Source: CAIWHR01 sp963726765
Lineage (GTDB): Bacteria; Pseudomonadota; Gammaproteobacteria; Burkholderiales; Casimicrobiaceae
DNA length: 64,000 nt
Assembly: GCA_963726765.1 (NCBI GenBank)
Contig: CAVSDH010000009.1
Location: forward strand, 1 to 64,000
Direction: 5' to 3'
Shown here: positions 34,075-43,279 of the stretch, in pieces
Numbering within the stretch: the stretch's first letter is position 1
Layout of the letters: each line of letters opens with the position of its first letter
Program-made: the position numbers and the translations under genes
Notes under the pieces: generated by a model
Databases searched by the model: none
What the model was told of the DNA's origin: nothing
The model's input: only the letters and a program-made list of their open reading frames with translations

Positions 34075-36012
34075 GTGATCCGAATTTCGAACCTGACCCT
34101 TGCGCGCGGCGCCAAGCGCCTGCTCGAGGACGCCAACCTCACGGTCCATGCCGGGCACAAGGTGGGCCTTATCGGGCCGAACGGATGCGGCAAGTCGAGC
34201 CTGTTCGCGCTGCTCCTCGGCGAATTGCACGCGGACGCGGGCGATGCAGCCCTGCCCCCTTCGTGGACGATCGCCCACGTCGCGCAGGAAACGCCGGCCG
34301 TCTCCGCACCCGCCATCGAGTTCGTCCTGGACGGCGATCGCGAGTTGCGCGCCGTCGAGCGCGCATTGACGATGGCCGAGGCCGCCGTCGCGGTCGATCC
34401 GGAGCTTGCCGGCGAAACACTCGCCGAACTGCACCATCGCTTCGACGAGATCGGCGGTTACGCGGCGCGGGCGCGGGCCGCGACGCTGCTCGCCGGGCTC
34501 GGGTTTGCGGAGACGCGACACGGCCAACCGGTGGCGAGCTTCTCGGGCGGCTGGCGCATGCGGCTCAATCTCGCGCAGGCGCTGATGTGCCGATCGGACC
34601 TCCTCCTTCTCGACGAGCCCACCAACCACCTCGACCTCGACGCGGTGCTGTGGCTCGAAGACTGGCTCGTCCGCTATCCGGGCACGCTGCTCCTCATCAC
34701 GCACGATCGCGATTTCCTCGACGGTGTAGCCACCTCGATCGCCCAAATCGACGCACGGAAGATCAGGAGCTACACCGGGAACTACTCTCAATTCGAGCGC
34801 GAGCGGGCGATGCAGCTGGCGCTGCAGCAGGCCACCTACGTGAAGCAGCAGCGCCAGATCGCGCACCTGCAATCGTTCGTCGACCGCTTTCGCGCGAAGG
34901 CGACGAAGGCCAAGCAGGCGCAAAGCCGCATCAAGGCGATCGAGCGGATGGAGAGGATCGCGGCGGCGCACGTCGACAGCCCGTTCGAGTTTTCGTTTCC
35001 GCCGGTCGACGTCGCGGCGAAGCAGCTCGTGCGGCTCGAGCACGTCGCGCTGGGCTACGGGACCGAGGGCGGACGCGCGCCGGTCATCGCCGACCTCGAC
35101 TGGGCCATACTCGCCGGCGACAGGATCGGCCTTCTCGGCCCGAACGGCGCCGGCAAGTCGACGCTGCTGAAAGCGATCGCCGGCGTGCTGTCCCCGCAGC
35201 GGGGCCAACGGCTCACCACGCAGGGATTGCGGATCGGCTATTTCGCGCAGCATCAGGTCGACCAGCTGGTCGCCGGAGAGTCCCCGCTGTGGCACCTCGC
35301 GCGCATCGATCCGTCGGCACGCGAGCAGGAGCTGCGCACGTTCCTCGGCGGCTTCGACTTCCGCGGCGACATGGTGCAGGCCGAAGTCGGCCGCTTTTCG
35401 GGCGGCGAGAAGGCGCGCCTCACGCTCGCGCTGCTCGTGCGTGCGCGACCGAACCTGCTGCTCCTGGACGAGCCCACCAACCATCTCGACATCGAGATGC
35501 GCGAGGCGCTCGCCGAGGCGCTGCAGGATTACGGTGGCGCCCTGGTCGTCGTCGCCCACGACCGGCACCTCCTGCGGGCGACGACCGACACGCTGTGGCT
35601 CGTCGTCGAGGGCCGCGTCGTCCCCTTCGACGGCGACCTCGACGACTATCGCGACTGGGTGCTCGCGCGGTCCCGCGCCCGCGCAGAGCCTGCCCCGTCA
35701 CCCGTGGCGGAGGCGTCCGTCGCCGACCGCAAGTCGCAGAAGCGGGCCGAGGCGGCGGCGCGACAGGAAAGCTATGCGCGCCGAAAGCCTCTCGCCGATC
35801 GACAGGCCGGGCTCGAGCGCCAAATCGATGGCCTGGACGCGGAGCGAAAGGATATCGACGCCTGGCTCGCCTCGCCCGCCGCCTACGCGGAGGAGAATCG
35901 GGTCGCGCTCAAGGAACGGCTCGCGCGCCAGGGCGAGCTCGTCTGGCAGCTTGCGCGCCTCGAGACCGAGTGGCTCGAGGTGAGCGACGCGCTGGAAAAA
36001 CTCGGAACCTGA
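34075..36012 (+). CDS. ABC-F family ATPase (YheS/Uup-like)
   Basis: A 645-residue soluble ABC-F protein with two ATPase domains (Walker A GPNGCGKSSLF and GPNGAGKSTLL, signatures SFSGGWRMRL and RFSGGEKARL, Walker B LLLDEPTNHLDLD and LLLDEPTNHLDIE). The linker (KQQRQIAHLQSFVDRFRAKATKAKQAQSRIKAIERMERI) and the charged coiled C terminus (about 540-640) match the YheS type. ABC-F proteins act on ribosomes. The GTG at 34075 starts MIRISNLTLARG, the conserved beginning. The end abuts the methyltransferase stop on the other strand. Confidence 0.92.
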   Translation: MIRISNLTLARGAKRLLEDANLTVHAGHKVGLIGPNGCGKSSLFALLLGELHADAGDAALPPSWTIAHVAQETPAVSAPAIEFVLDGDRELRAVERALTMAEAAVAVDPELAGETLAELHHRFDEIGGYAARARAATLLAGLGFAETRHGQPVASFSGGWRMRLNLAQALMCRSDLLLLDEPTNHLDLDAVLWLEDWLVRYPGTLLLITHDRDFLDGVATSIAQIDARKIRSYTGNYSQFERERAMQLALQQATYVKQQRQIAHLQSFVDRFRAKATKAKQAQSRIKAIERMERIAAAHVDSPFEFSFPPVDVAAKQLVRLEHVALGYGTEGGRAPVIADLDWAILAGDRIGLLGPNGAGKSTLLKAIAGVLSPQRGQRLTTQGLRIGYFAQHQVDQLVAGESPLWHLARIDPSAREQELRTFLGGFDFRGDMVQAEVGRFSGGEKARLTLALLVRARPNLLLLDEPTNHLDIEMREALAEALQDYGGALVVVAHDRHLLRATTDTLWLVVEGRVVPFDGDLDDYRDWVLARSRARAEPAPSPVAEASVADRKSQKRAEAAARQESYARRKPLADRQAGLERQIDGLDAERKDIDAWLASPAAYAEENRVALKERLARQGELVWQLARLETEWLEVSDALEKLGT

Positions 36013-36013
36013 T

Positions 36014-36772
36014 TCAACCGACCTGCAGGCTCGGCCGATAGAAAAGGTACACCGCGAAGCCCAGCGTGTCGCGCCCCCAGCGCAGGTAACCGTCACGCCA
36101 GCGGCGAATGCGGTCGAGCATCGCCGGCACATCCGGGTCGTCGGGCATCTCGCGCGCGTACCGCTCGATCGAACGGCAGTACTTCCATTCGTATTCGTCC
36201 CATTCGTCCATCGACGCGGTCGTCGCGTGCATCGGGATCAGGCCGGCATCGATGCCGGCCTGCACGTTGCCGCGGTGGTCGAGGTACTGCGCTTCGGCTC
36301 CCCCCAGCAACGCGAGGTAATCCGGATGCGGCCTCTGGCGCCAGTAGCCCTCGCCGACCAGGACGTAGCCTCCGCCCTTGGTCCAGCCCTTCAGCGCATT
36401 GCAGATGCCGGCCATGCCGCCGGCGATCCCGCCCGCGCCCATCATGACGGTCAGGTGAAAGGTCTCGGGGTCCGCCTTGAAATCGCGGATGTCGACGTCG
36501 TCGAGATGGAGCTTGTGCAGCGCTCCCGTCCACTCGGCACGCTCGCGCGCGGCGTCGAGCATCTGCGACGAGTTGTCGACGGCGACGACCGGCGAGCCGA
36601 AGCGCTCGATGATCCGCAACGCGAGCTCGGCGCGGCCGCAGCCCAGGTCGAGCGCCCGAGAAGACTCGTCCAGCGGCAGCATGTCGAGCAGGCGCTCGAT
36701 CTTGGTGCCCGAGATCGGATTGCAGTAGTCGTGGTCGCGGTGCGCAATCGCGCTGAATTTCTGCTGGTTCAT
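36014..36772 (-). CDS. Class I SAM-dependent methyltransferase
   Basis: A 252-residue methyltransferase. Motif I is ALDLGCGRAELALRI and the acidic residue at the end of strand 2 is VVAVDNSSQML. Then come HLDDVDIRDF and YVLVGEGYW. The C-terminal YRSIERYAREMPDDPDVPAMLDRIRRWRDGYLRWGRDTLGFAVYLF segment resembles a subgroup of class I methyltransferases seen in proteobacteria. The substrate is not known. It overlaps the AmpG-family gene by four bases (ATGA), suggesting co-translation with a permease. Confidence 0.8.
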   Translation of the reverse strand: MNQQKFSAIAHRDHDYCNPISGTKIERLLDMLPLDESSRALDLGCGRAELALRIIERFGSPVVAVDNSSQMLDAARERAEWTGALHKLHLDDVDIRDFKADPETFHLTVMMGAGGIAGGMAGICNALKGWTKGGGYVLVGEGYWRQRPHPDYLALLGGAEAQYLDHRGNVQAGIDAGLIPMHATTASMDEWDEYEWKYCRSIERYAREMPDDPDVPAMLDRIRRWRDGYLRWGRDTLGFAVYLFYRPSLQVG

Positions 36773-38059
36773 GGCCGGTCGTTCCTCCCGTTGCCCCCTT
36801 TCCAGGGAGCCACACGCAAGAGTAGTGCCATCCCCGGCAGCGCCAGCGCGGCACAGATCAGGAAAAAAACAAACCAACCCGTCGCGTCGACAATCCAGCC
36901 GGTCGAAGCGTTCACCACCGTGCGCGGCAGGGCGGCGAGGCTCGTGAAGAGCGCAAACTGCGTCGCAGTGTAGCGCGGGTCGGTGGCGCGGGCGATGTAC
37001 GCGACGAAGGCAGCCGTGCCGAGCCCGACACCCAGCGCCTCGAACGCGATCACGCCGGCGAGGAGCGCCTTGTCCGGCCGATTTTCCCAGGCGAGCCACG
37101 CGAACCCCAGGATCGACACGAGCTGGACCGCACCGAACAGCCACAGTCCGCGGTTGATGCCGATCTTCACCATCCACAGCCCGCCCAGCATTCCGCCGAT
37201 CACGCTCGCCCAAAGGCCGGCGTTCTTCGCGATCACGCCGATCTCGGTCTTCGTGAATCCGAGGTCGAGATAGAACGGCGTGGCGAGCGCGGTCGCCATG
37301 CTGTCTCCCAGCTTGTAGAGAAAAATGAACAGCAGCACGAGCAACGCTTCCTTCCAGCCGGCGCGCGTGATGAATTCGTGGAAAGGCTCGACCACCGCCT
37401 CGCGCAGCGTCTTCGGAGCGGACTTCGGAGACGACGGGCTCGGCAACGACGATCGTCAGCGCCACGCCGGGAAGCATGAAGAGCGCGGTGATGAGGAACA
37501 CCGACGACCAGGGCATGAGGTCGGCAAGGATCAGCGCCAGCGCGCCGGGGACAAGGCTCGAGATCCGGTACGCGTTGACGTGGATCGCATTGCCGAGCCC
37601 GAGCTCCGGATCCGGCAGGAGCTCGCGGCGATACGCGTCGAGAACGATGTCCTGGCTCGCCGAGAAGAATGCCACCGTGACCGAGAGCCAGGCAATGGCC
37701 CACAGGTCGCGCGTCGGATCGGTGAGGCCGAAGAGCGGAATCGACGCAAGCAGCAGCAACTGTGTGGCAAGCATCCAGCCGCGCCTGCGGCCCAGCATCG
37801 GCAGCGCGAAGCGGTCCATCAGCGGCGACCACAGGAACTTCCACGTGAAAGGCAGCTGGATCAGCGCGAACAGGCCGATCGACTTCAAATCGACGTGCTC
37901 CGAGCGCAGCCACGCCGGCAGCAAATTCAACAGGAGGTAGAGCGGCAGTCCCGACGTGAACCCCGTGGCGACGCAGATCAGCATCCGCCGGTTGAGAAGC
38001 GCCTCGCGCCAGGTCTCCCGCGCGGGAGGCGCGCTCGTGCGCGATGCCGGGTCGGTCAT
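36769..38059 (-). CDS. ampG: AmpG-family MFS permease (muropeptide transporter type), frameshifted
   Basis: About 430 residues when one extra base near 37426 is removed, matching AmpG-like permeases. The first half reads MLICVATGFTSGLPLYLLLNLLPAWL, LIQLPFTWKFLWSPLMDRFALPMLGRRRGWML and SASQDIVLDAYRRELL. The second half reads EALLVLLFIFLYKLGDSMATALATPFYLDLGFTKTEIG, then ...TATQFALFTSLAALPRTV. The two frames join at VVAEPVVS/KSAPKTLREAVVEP. AmpG imports GlcNAc-anhydroMurNAc peptides for cell-wall recycling. The betaproteobacterial order metX-metW-ampG is kept. Confidence 0.88.
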
Positions 38060-38105
38060 CGCAGGATTCTAGCGTGCGCACCGCGTCGGCAGGCGACGGT
38101 TGCGG

Positions 38106-39920
38106 TCACGCTCGTCGAAACCGGTAGATCGCGAGCTCGCCGCGCAGATTCGGCAGCGCCGAGACCGGCGTGTCGCCCGCGAGCACCACGCGCTTCTCGA
38201 CGACGCAATGGCGCTCGCGCAGGAACGCGTCGAAATCGGCCACCGTGCAAAGATGGATGTTGGGCGTGTCGTACCACTGGTAAGGCAGCCGGTCGGACAC
38301 CGGCATGCGCCCCTTGAGAATCTGCCAGCGATGCGACCAGTGCCCGAAATTCGGGAAAGTGACGATCACTTCGCGCCCGACCCGCAGCATCTCGGCGACG
38401 ATTTCCTCGGTGTGCCTCATCGCCTGCAGCGTTTGCGACAGGATGACGCAATCGAACGACGCGTCGTCGAAGCCGGCGAGCCCGCTCTCGAGATTGCTCT
38501 GCAGCACGTTGACGCCGTTCGCGACACTGGAAAGCACACCGTCGTCGGCGATCTCGATTCCATAGCCGCGGACGTCGCGCAGACGCCGCAGGTAGGCGAG
38601 CAGACTGCCGTCGCCGCAGCCGAGATCCAGCACCTGTGCGCCCGTCGGAATCCAGCTGGCGATGGTCGCGAAATCCGTACGTCGGGCATGCCGTTCGAGT
38701 TCGCCCGACTCGCGCGTCGTGTCGGCAACTTTCGCGGGTGACGGGAGGTCCGCGTCGAGCGAGACGTTGCGGAAATAGGTGCGCACCAGCGAGTGATACT
38801 GGGAATTGTCGAGCAGGAACGCGTCGTGGCCGTGCGGTGCATCGATCTCCGCGTAGCACACGTCGCGCCGGTGGTCGACCAGCGCTTTCACGATTTCGCG
38901 CGAACGCGCCGGCGGGAAGCGCCAGTCGGTGGTGAACGCCGCCACCAGGAACTTGCACTCGGCGGGCGCCAGCGCGCGCGCCAGGTCCCCGCCGGTCGCG
39001 GTGGCCGGGTCGAAATAGTCGAGCGCCTTGGTGATGCGCAAGTAGGTGTTGGCGTCGAAATACTCGGCGAACTTCTCGCCCTGGTGGCGCAGGTACGATT
39101 CGATCTGGAATTCGGGCGCAAACGAAAACCGGAGCCCGTCGCGCAGCTGGCGGCCGAATTTCTCCTCCATCTGGAGGTCCGACAGATACGTGATGTGGCC
39201 GATCATCCGGGCGATGCGCAGCCCGCGCCGCGGAAGCGTGTCGAACGCCGCGAAGTTGCCGTCGTGGAAGTCGGGGTCGGTCATGATCGCCTGCCGCGCC
39301 ACCTCGTTGAACGCGATGTTCTGCGCCGACAGGCTGGGCGCGGCGGCGATCGAGAGCGCGTGCCGGATGCGCTTCGGGTAGCGGATCGCCCACGCGAGCG
39401 CCTGCATGCCGCCCAGGCTGCCGCCCATCACCGCCGCAAACTGCGATATGCCCAGGTGGTCCGCAAGCCGCGCCTGCGCATCCACCCAGTCCTCGACGGT
39501 GACGACCGGGAAATCGCCTCCCCACGCGGTGCCGGTTTCCCGATTGATCGACTGCGGCCCCGTGGAACCGAAGCAGCTGCCGAGATTGTTGACGCCGATG
39601 ACGAAGAAGCGGTTGGTGTCGAGCGGCTTGTCCGGCCCGACCATGTTGTCCCACCAGCCCACGTTGTCCGGTTCGTCCTCGTACCAGCCGGCGACATGGT
39701 GCGATGCGTTGAGCGCATGACAGATCAGCACTGCATTCGAGCGTTGCGCATTCAGCGTTCCGTACGTCTCGAAGGCGAGTTCGAAGCCGGGCAGCGAAGT
39801 GCCGCAGGCGAGCGGCAGCGGCACGTCGAAGTGCGCGCGTTGCGCAACGACGGCGCCGACGGACGTTTGCTTCTGTTCCGGGTCGCCGGAACCTGCGGTA
39901 GTGGCGGCAAAGGAGGGCAT
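38106..39920 (-). CDS. metXW: MetX-MetW fusion: homoserine O-acyltransferase plus MetW
   Basis: A continuous 604-residue frame. Residues 25-385 are MetX (alpha/beta hydrolase) with nucleophile Ser168 in GGSLGGMQ, Asp332 in TTDWRFPP and His365 in HGHDAFLLD. Residues 413-604 are MetW, a methyltransferase-like fold (IASWIPTGAQVLDLGCGDGSLLAYL, NVLQSNLESGLAGF, MLRVGREVIVTFPNFGHWSHRWQI). In related bacteria these are separate, adjacent genes whose products cooperate in methionine synthesis. Here there is no stop between them, only a linker of about 25 residues. Start chosen at MPSFAATTAG; a TTG seven codons upstream is possible. Confidence 0.9.
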   Translation of the reverse strand: MPSFAATTAGSGDPEQKQTSVGAVVAQRAHFDVPLPLACGTSLPGFELAFETYGTLNAQRSNAVLICHALNASHHVAGWYEDEPDNVGWWDNMVGPDKPLDTNRFFVIGVNNLGSCFGSTGPQSINRETGTAWGGDFPVVTVEDWVDAQARLADHLGISQFAAVMGGSLGGMQALAWAIRYPKRIRHALSIAAAPSLSAQNIAFNEVARQAIMTDPDFHDGNFAAFDTLPRRGLRIARMIGHITYLSDLQMEEKFGRQLRDGLRFSFAPEFQIESYLRHQGEKFAEYFDANTYLRITKALDYFDPATATGGDLARALAPAECKFLVAAFTTDWRFPPARSREIVKALVDHRRDVCYAEIDAPHGHDAFLLDNSQYHSLVRTYFRNVSLDADLPSPAKVADTTRESGELERHARRTDFATIASWIPTGAQVLDLGCGDGSLLAYLRRLRDVRGYGIEIADDGVLSSVANGVNVLQSNLESGLAGFDDASFDCVILSQTLQAMRHTEEIVAEMLRVGREVIVTFPNFGHWSHRWQILKGRMPVSDRLPYQWYDTPNIHLCTVADFDAFLRERHCVVEKRVVLAGDTPVSALPNLRGELAIYRFRRA

Positions 39921-40099
39921 GCTTCCGGCCGAGAACAGCAATCGAAAGTCGCGGCCAACTTGCCGCTAAAGCTGCTCGAGTGGGTGCGGGGATCGCCCCG
40001 TCGCCGCTCCGCTTTAGCCGAATTCGGCCGCCTTGGTCCCGTTCGCAGGGAGGACGGCTCGCGCCCGCAAGCTGGCACAAATCGGCGCAGTGACGAAGT

Positions 40100-41086
40100 C
40101 TAGCGGGTTCGGGTTCGTTTGCCTATTGCGGCGGGCGCCCGCCGATCATTCCGGCAAGGGACCGGAACCCGCGCGATTGATTCAGGAGCGCGTTTCGAGG
40201 GACGATGCAGCGCGCCGTCGGGCGCGACGGCAACATAGCTAAGCCCTTGCCGCGCGAGGAATGCCTCGCCGGCGGCCTCCATCAGCATCGCGATCGTCGA
40301 GCACGTACCGGCGACGACGCACAGCGGCGCCACCACGCTGACCGACTGCCAGTGTGCGACGGGCATGCCGGTCCGCGGATCGAGAATGTGGGAATAGCGG
40401 CGGCCCGCGACTTCGAAGTACCGCTCGTAGTCGCCGCTCGTCGCGACCGCGCCATCCACAAGGTCGACATAGGCGACGGTCCGGCCGTCGGCGCGCGGAT
40501 GCCGGATGCCGACACGCCATGGCGCGCCGTCGGCCTGCGATCCGATCGCGCGAACGTCGCCGCCGAGGTTGACGAGCGCGTGCGCGACCCCGTGCTCGGT
40601 GCAGATCGTCGCCATCCGGTCGGCCGCGTATTCCTTGCCGATGCCGCCGAAATCGATCTCCATACCGGCGCGCGGAAGGCGAATCGATCGTTCGCTCCAT
40701 TCCACCTCGGCCCAGCCGATCAACGAGGCCGCGGCGGCGAGCGCCGTTGCATCCGGCACGCGTGGAGGCTGGCGCCGGAAGTCCCATGCGCGCCGCAGGA
40801 CGCCCGAGGTGAGATCGAAGAGCCCGCCACTTTGCGCATGGCAGCGGTCCGCGTAGGCGATGAGCGCCGCCGTCTCGGCGTCGATCGCGACCGCCGCCCC
40901 GCCGGCCGCGCGATTGATGCGCGTGGTGAGGCTGTCGTCGCGGTATCGCGAATACTTGGCTTCGATGCGCGCCACGTCGGCAATTGCGGCGGCCGCGGCA
41001 CGGCGCGCGCGGGCCGCATCAACCGCCTCGAACTGGAGCTCGTTGTCCGATGCCATCGCGCGAAACGGAATGCGCAGCGACTTCAT
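40100..41086 (-). CDS. apbE: FAD:protein FMN transferase ApbE
   Basis: A 328-residue periplasmic-type flavin transferase that attaches FMN to Thr/Ser residues of target proteins. Family features are YSRYRDDSLTTRINRAAG, GGLFDLTSGVLRRAWDF, MEIDFGGIGKEYAADRM, HALVNLGGDVRAIG, ATSGDYERYFEVAGRRYSHILDPRTGMP and SVVAPLCVVAGTCSTIAML. The first residues (MKSLRIPFRAMASDNE) lack an obvious signal peptide or lipobox, so export is inferred from family and neighbours. Last gene of the tlpA-DUF4266-DUF3570-apbE cassette. Confidence 0.92.
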   Translation of the reverse strand: MKSLRIPFRAMASDNELQFEAVDAARARRAAAAAIADVARIEAKYSRYRDDSLTTRINRAAGGAAVAIDAETAALIAYADRCHAQSGGLFDLTSGVLRRAWDFRRQPPRVPDATALAAAASLIGWAEVEWSERSIRLPRAGMEIDFGGIGKEYAADRMATICTEHGVAHALVNLGGDVRAIGSQADGAPWRVGIRHPRADGRTVAYVDLVDGAVATSGDYERYFEVAGRRYSHILDPRTGMPVAHWQSVSVVAPLCVVAGTCSTIAMLMEAAGEAFLARQGLSYVAVAPDGALHRPSKRAPESIARVPVPCRNDRRAPAAIGKRTRTR

Positions 41087-41111
41087 CGTGGGAGCAGGCG
41101 CCGGCAGCGCA

Positions 41112-42323
41112 TCAGAACGACTTCGCGAGACCCAGTATGAGCCAGCGCGCCGTGAAGGGCTCGAGGCCGGGACTGCCGCCACCGAGGCGCCAGTTCGCCT
41201 TCTGCCGGTAGAAATCGGCGCGAACGTCGACGCTCCAGCCATCCGCGAAGACCTTGCCTACCGTGAGCCCCACCGTGAACGACCCGAACGCCGAAAGCCG
41301 TGCGTCCATCGAGTAAGGCTCCCCCGGGACGTACCCCGTTCCGGGGGGCGGGTCGTGATAGAACCACGCGGCGCTTTGCGTGTAGTAGCGCGCGGCAGGG
41401 GTCACGCTCCACTCGCGCGGCAGCGCTTGGACCCATGCCGCCGTGAGCGTGTTGGAATTGCCGCCGAACGAATCGTTGAGGTATCGGTACGACAGCCGCA
41501 GCGCCGCGTCCGGGCCAAGGAAATACTGGTTGTAGCGCGTGAGCCACGCGAAGATCCGGCGCTGCGAAGGCCGCTTGTCCGCGAGCTTGTACGGGTCGTC
41601 AAAGTAGCCGTGGCCGTACGAGTACGTCAGGTTCGCCTGGACGACCTGCGTCGGCGACAGCGCCTGCGTGATGCCGACGAGATACTCGAGGCTGTTGCGC
41701 GGCGCGTTGGTGACGCCGCCTGCGTTGGCACTTTGCGGATTGATGCGGTCGTTGACGCCGGCGACGCCGATTGCGTAGGTGCGGTTGCGGTCATCCGAGT
41801 GGATCCGGGCGTCGATCGACGCGCCGCGCGACAGGTAATCGCGCTCGGAAGACACGACGCCGGCGACGCCCAGTGACCACCCACCGTAGTATTTTGTCAC
41901 TTTGGCGTCGCCGGCGGTGCGATAGTCGGTGACGCCCAACCCCGACGCGCCGGACAACGTGTTGTGGTACAGCGGCGACGCGCCCGACATCGCGTCGTAG
42001 ACGAGCGAGCCTTCGAACTCGGTCGTCTCGTCGACGGGCACAAGCGTGTAGAGCGATGGACTCCTAACGGTCATCCGGTTGGCACCCGGCTGCCAGTCGC
42101 GGTAGTCGAGATATTTCAGCTCGACGATTCCGTGGTCCGCGACGGCCTGCGCCACCGCGCCCGTCGGCAGCATCCCCGGCAGCGAGAGAGCCGCGGCCAG
42201 CAGCGCGCTCGCGCCGGGGGCCTGGCTGCGTCTCGTTTCGAGACTGAGGGCTGCGGAGAATTGGGTGCCGAACTCCGGGTCACGTGGGGCGGCGGCAATC
42301 GCGCACGACGCCGACGCGCGCAC
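41112..42323 (-). CDS. DUF3570-family protein, probable outer-membrane barrel
   Basis: About 403 residues from a GTG start. An N-terminal hydrophobic export signal lies around residues 36-59 (GASALLAAALSLPGMLPTGAVAQA). A long beta-strand-rich body rich in aromatic residues follows (VELKYLDYRDWQPG ... NSLEYLVGITQ ... DAALRLSYRYLNDSFGGNSNT), ending in Phe (LGLAKSF), as in many outer-membrane barrels. Residues 110-116 are DAMSGAS and 124-127 are SGAS. The former resembles the D-x-x-S/T-G-A-S/T site that ApbE flavinylates. The start is uncertain: an ATG overlapping the DUF4266 stop (42343) is in another frame. Confidence 0.78.
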   Translation of the reverse strand: MRASASCAIAAAPRDPEFGTQFSAALSLETRRSQAPGASALLAAALSLPGMLPTGAVAQAVADHGIVELKYLDYRDWQPGANRMTVRSPSLYTLVPVDETTEFEGSLVYDAMSGASPLYHNTLSGASGLGVTDYRTAGDAKVTKYYGGWSLGVAGVVSSERDYLSRGASIDARIHSDDRNRTYAIGVAGVNDRINPQSANAGGVTNAPRNSLEYLVGITQALSPTQVVQANLTYSYGHGYFDDPYKLADKRPSQRRIFAWLTRYNQYFLGPDAALRLSYRYLNDSFGGNSNTLTAAWVQALPREWSVTPAARYYTQSAAWFYHDPPPGTGYVPGEPYSMDARLSAFGSFTVGLTVGKVFADGWSVDVRADFYRQKANWRLGGGSPGLEPFTARWLILGLAKSF

Positions 42324-42342
42324 ACGTCGCGGGCTGCGGCCA

Positions 42343-42600
42343 TCAGTTGCAGCCACAGCCGCCCCCGCCGACGCCGTAGCCGCCGGTCGCCGCTTCCTTG
42401 CTCGCGAAAATGTGCTGCTGGATCTTCGTTTCGAGCCGGTCCGCGTCGATCTGCATCGCGGGTTTCGCGAGATCGCCTTTCTCCCAGGGCTTCGGCGGCT
42501 CAACGGTCGTGCAACCCGCAACGGCGAGCGCCGCGAGAAGCGCCCCTGCACGCAGGAAGTGGCGTACGGAGGCCGCAGACGGCGTCTGCGGGATCATCAT
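42343..42600 (-). CDS. DUF4266-family lipoprotein
   Basis: An 85-residue protein with a lipoprotein signal (LLAALAVAGC, Cys near residue 29). The family body follows: PWEKGDLAKPAMQIDADRLETKIQQHIFASKEAATGGYGVGGGGCGCN. The C-terminal GGYGVGGGGCGCN with two Cys is diagnostic and could bind metal. The start overlaps the stop of the TlpA-like gene by four bases. DUF4266 genes are typically neighbours of DUF3570 genes, as here. Confidence 0.88.
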   Translation of the reverse strand: MMIPQTPSAASVRHFLRAGALLAALAVAGCTTVEPPKPWEKGDLAKPAMQIDADRLETKIQQHIFASKEAATGGYGVGGGGCGCN

Positions 42601-43115
42601 TCGGGTGGAAGCAGCGCGCGGATGCGAACCTCGAGCCGTCCTTTCTGTTCGTCCCGGAATCCGCGCTCGATCGCGATCAACCTGCCGTTGCGGTCTATCA
42701 GATACGAACTCGGCATTCCGGTGACCGAATAGGCTGCGGGCGTCTTGCCCGCCTCGTCGTAGACGACGGTGAACGCCGCAGGTGTCTGTTGCAGGAAGCG
42801 CTCGGCGTCCGCCTGGCGCCTGTCGACATTGACGCCGACCACGGTGAACCCGCGCGCGCCATACTTGCGCTGCATGTCGTTCATCCACGGAAACGAGCGC
42901 CGGCACGGGCCGCACCACGACGCCCAGAAATCGACGTAGACGACCCGGCCCGTAAGCGTCCGAAGCTCGAAAATATCGCCTCCTGCTGTCGGGAGGACGA
43001 ACGCGGGCACCGAGTCCCCGACGTCGAGCGGCCATCCGGTGGAAGCGATGCACAGGGCGGCCACCGCGAGCGCCGCCTGCGCCGGAGCCAGGGCACTTCG
43101 TCGCTTTCCGATCAT
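42597..43115 (-). CDS. TlpA-like thioredoxin-fold protein
   Basis: A 172-residue exported thioredoxin-like protein. The N terminus carries a hydrophobic signal segment (about 10-30, AQAALAVAALCIASTGWPL). The active site is WASWCGPC, with Cys68 and Cys71. The TlpA/ResA-type central insertion, WMNDMQRKYGARGFTVVGVNVD, and the conserved cis-Pro region (TGMPSSYLID) are also present. Reduction of periplasmic disulfides or protection of a metal-site protein is plausible. First gene of the cassette leading to apbE. Confidence 0.85.
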   Translation of the reverse strand: MIGKRRSALAPAQAALAVAALCIASTGWPLDVGDSVPAFVLPTAGGDIFELRTLTGRVVYVDFWASWCGPCRRSFPWMNDMQRKYGARGFTVVGVNVDRRQADAERFLQQTPAAFTVVYDEAGKTPAAYSVTGMPSSYLIDRNGRLIAIERGFRDEQKGRLEVRIRALLPPE

Positions 43116-43279
43116 CGTCGCTTCGTCGACCTGCAATCCCGTCCCGGCCGTTCGCCCGTGCGGGGGTTCCATCCGGGTAAACGGGCCGCACTCCGGAAAA
43201 TTCCCGGCGCGTCGCGAATCGACCGGAATTCCCGCGGTCCTCCGCCGGGCAGTCACGCGCGGGCGACGACGAAAGTCAC

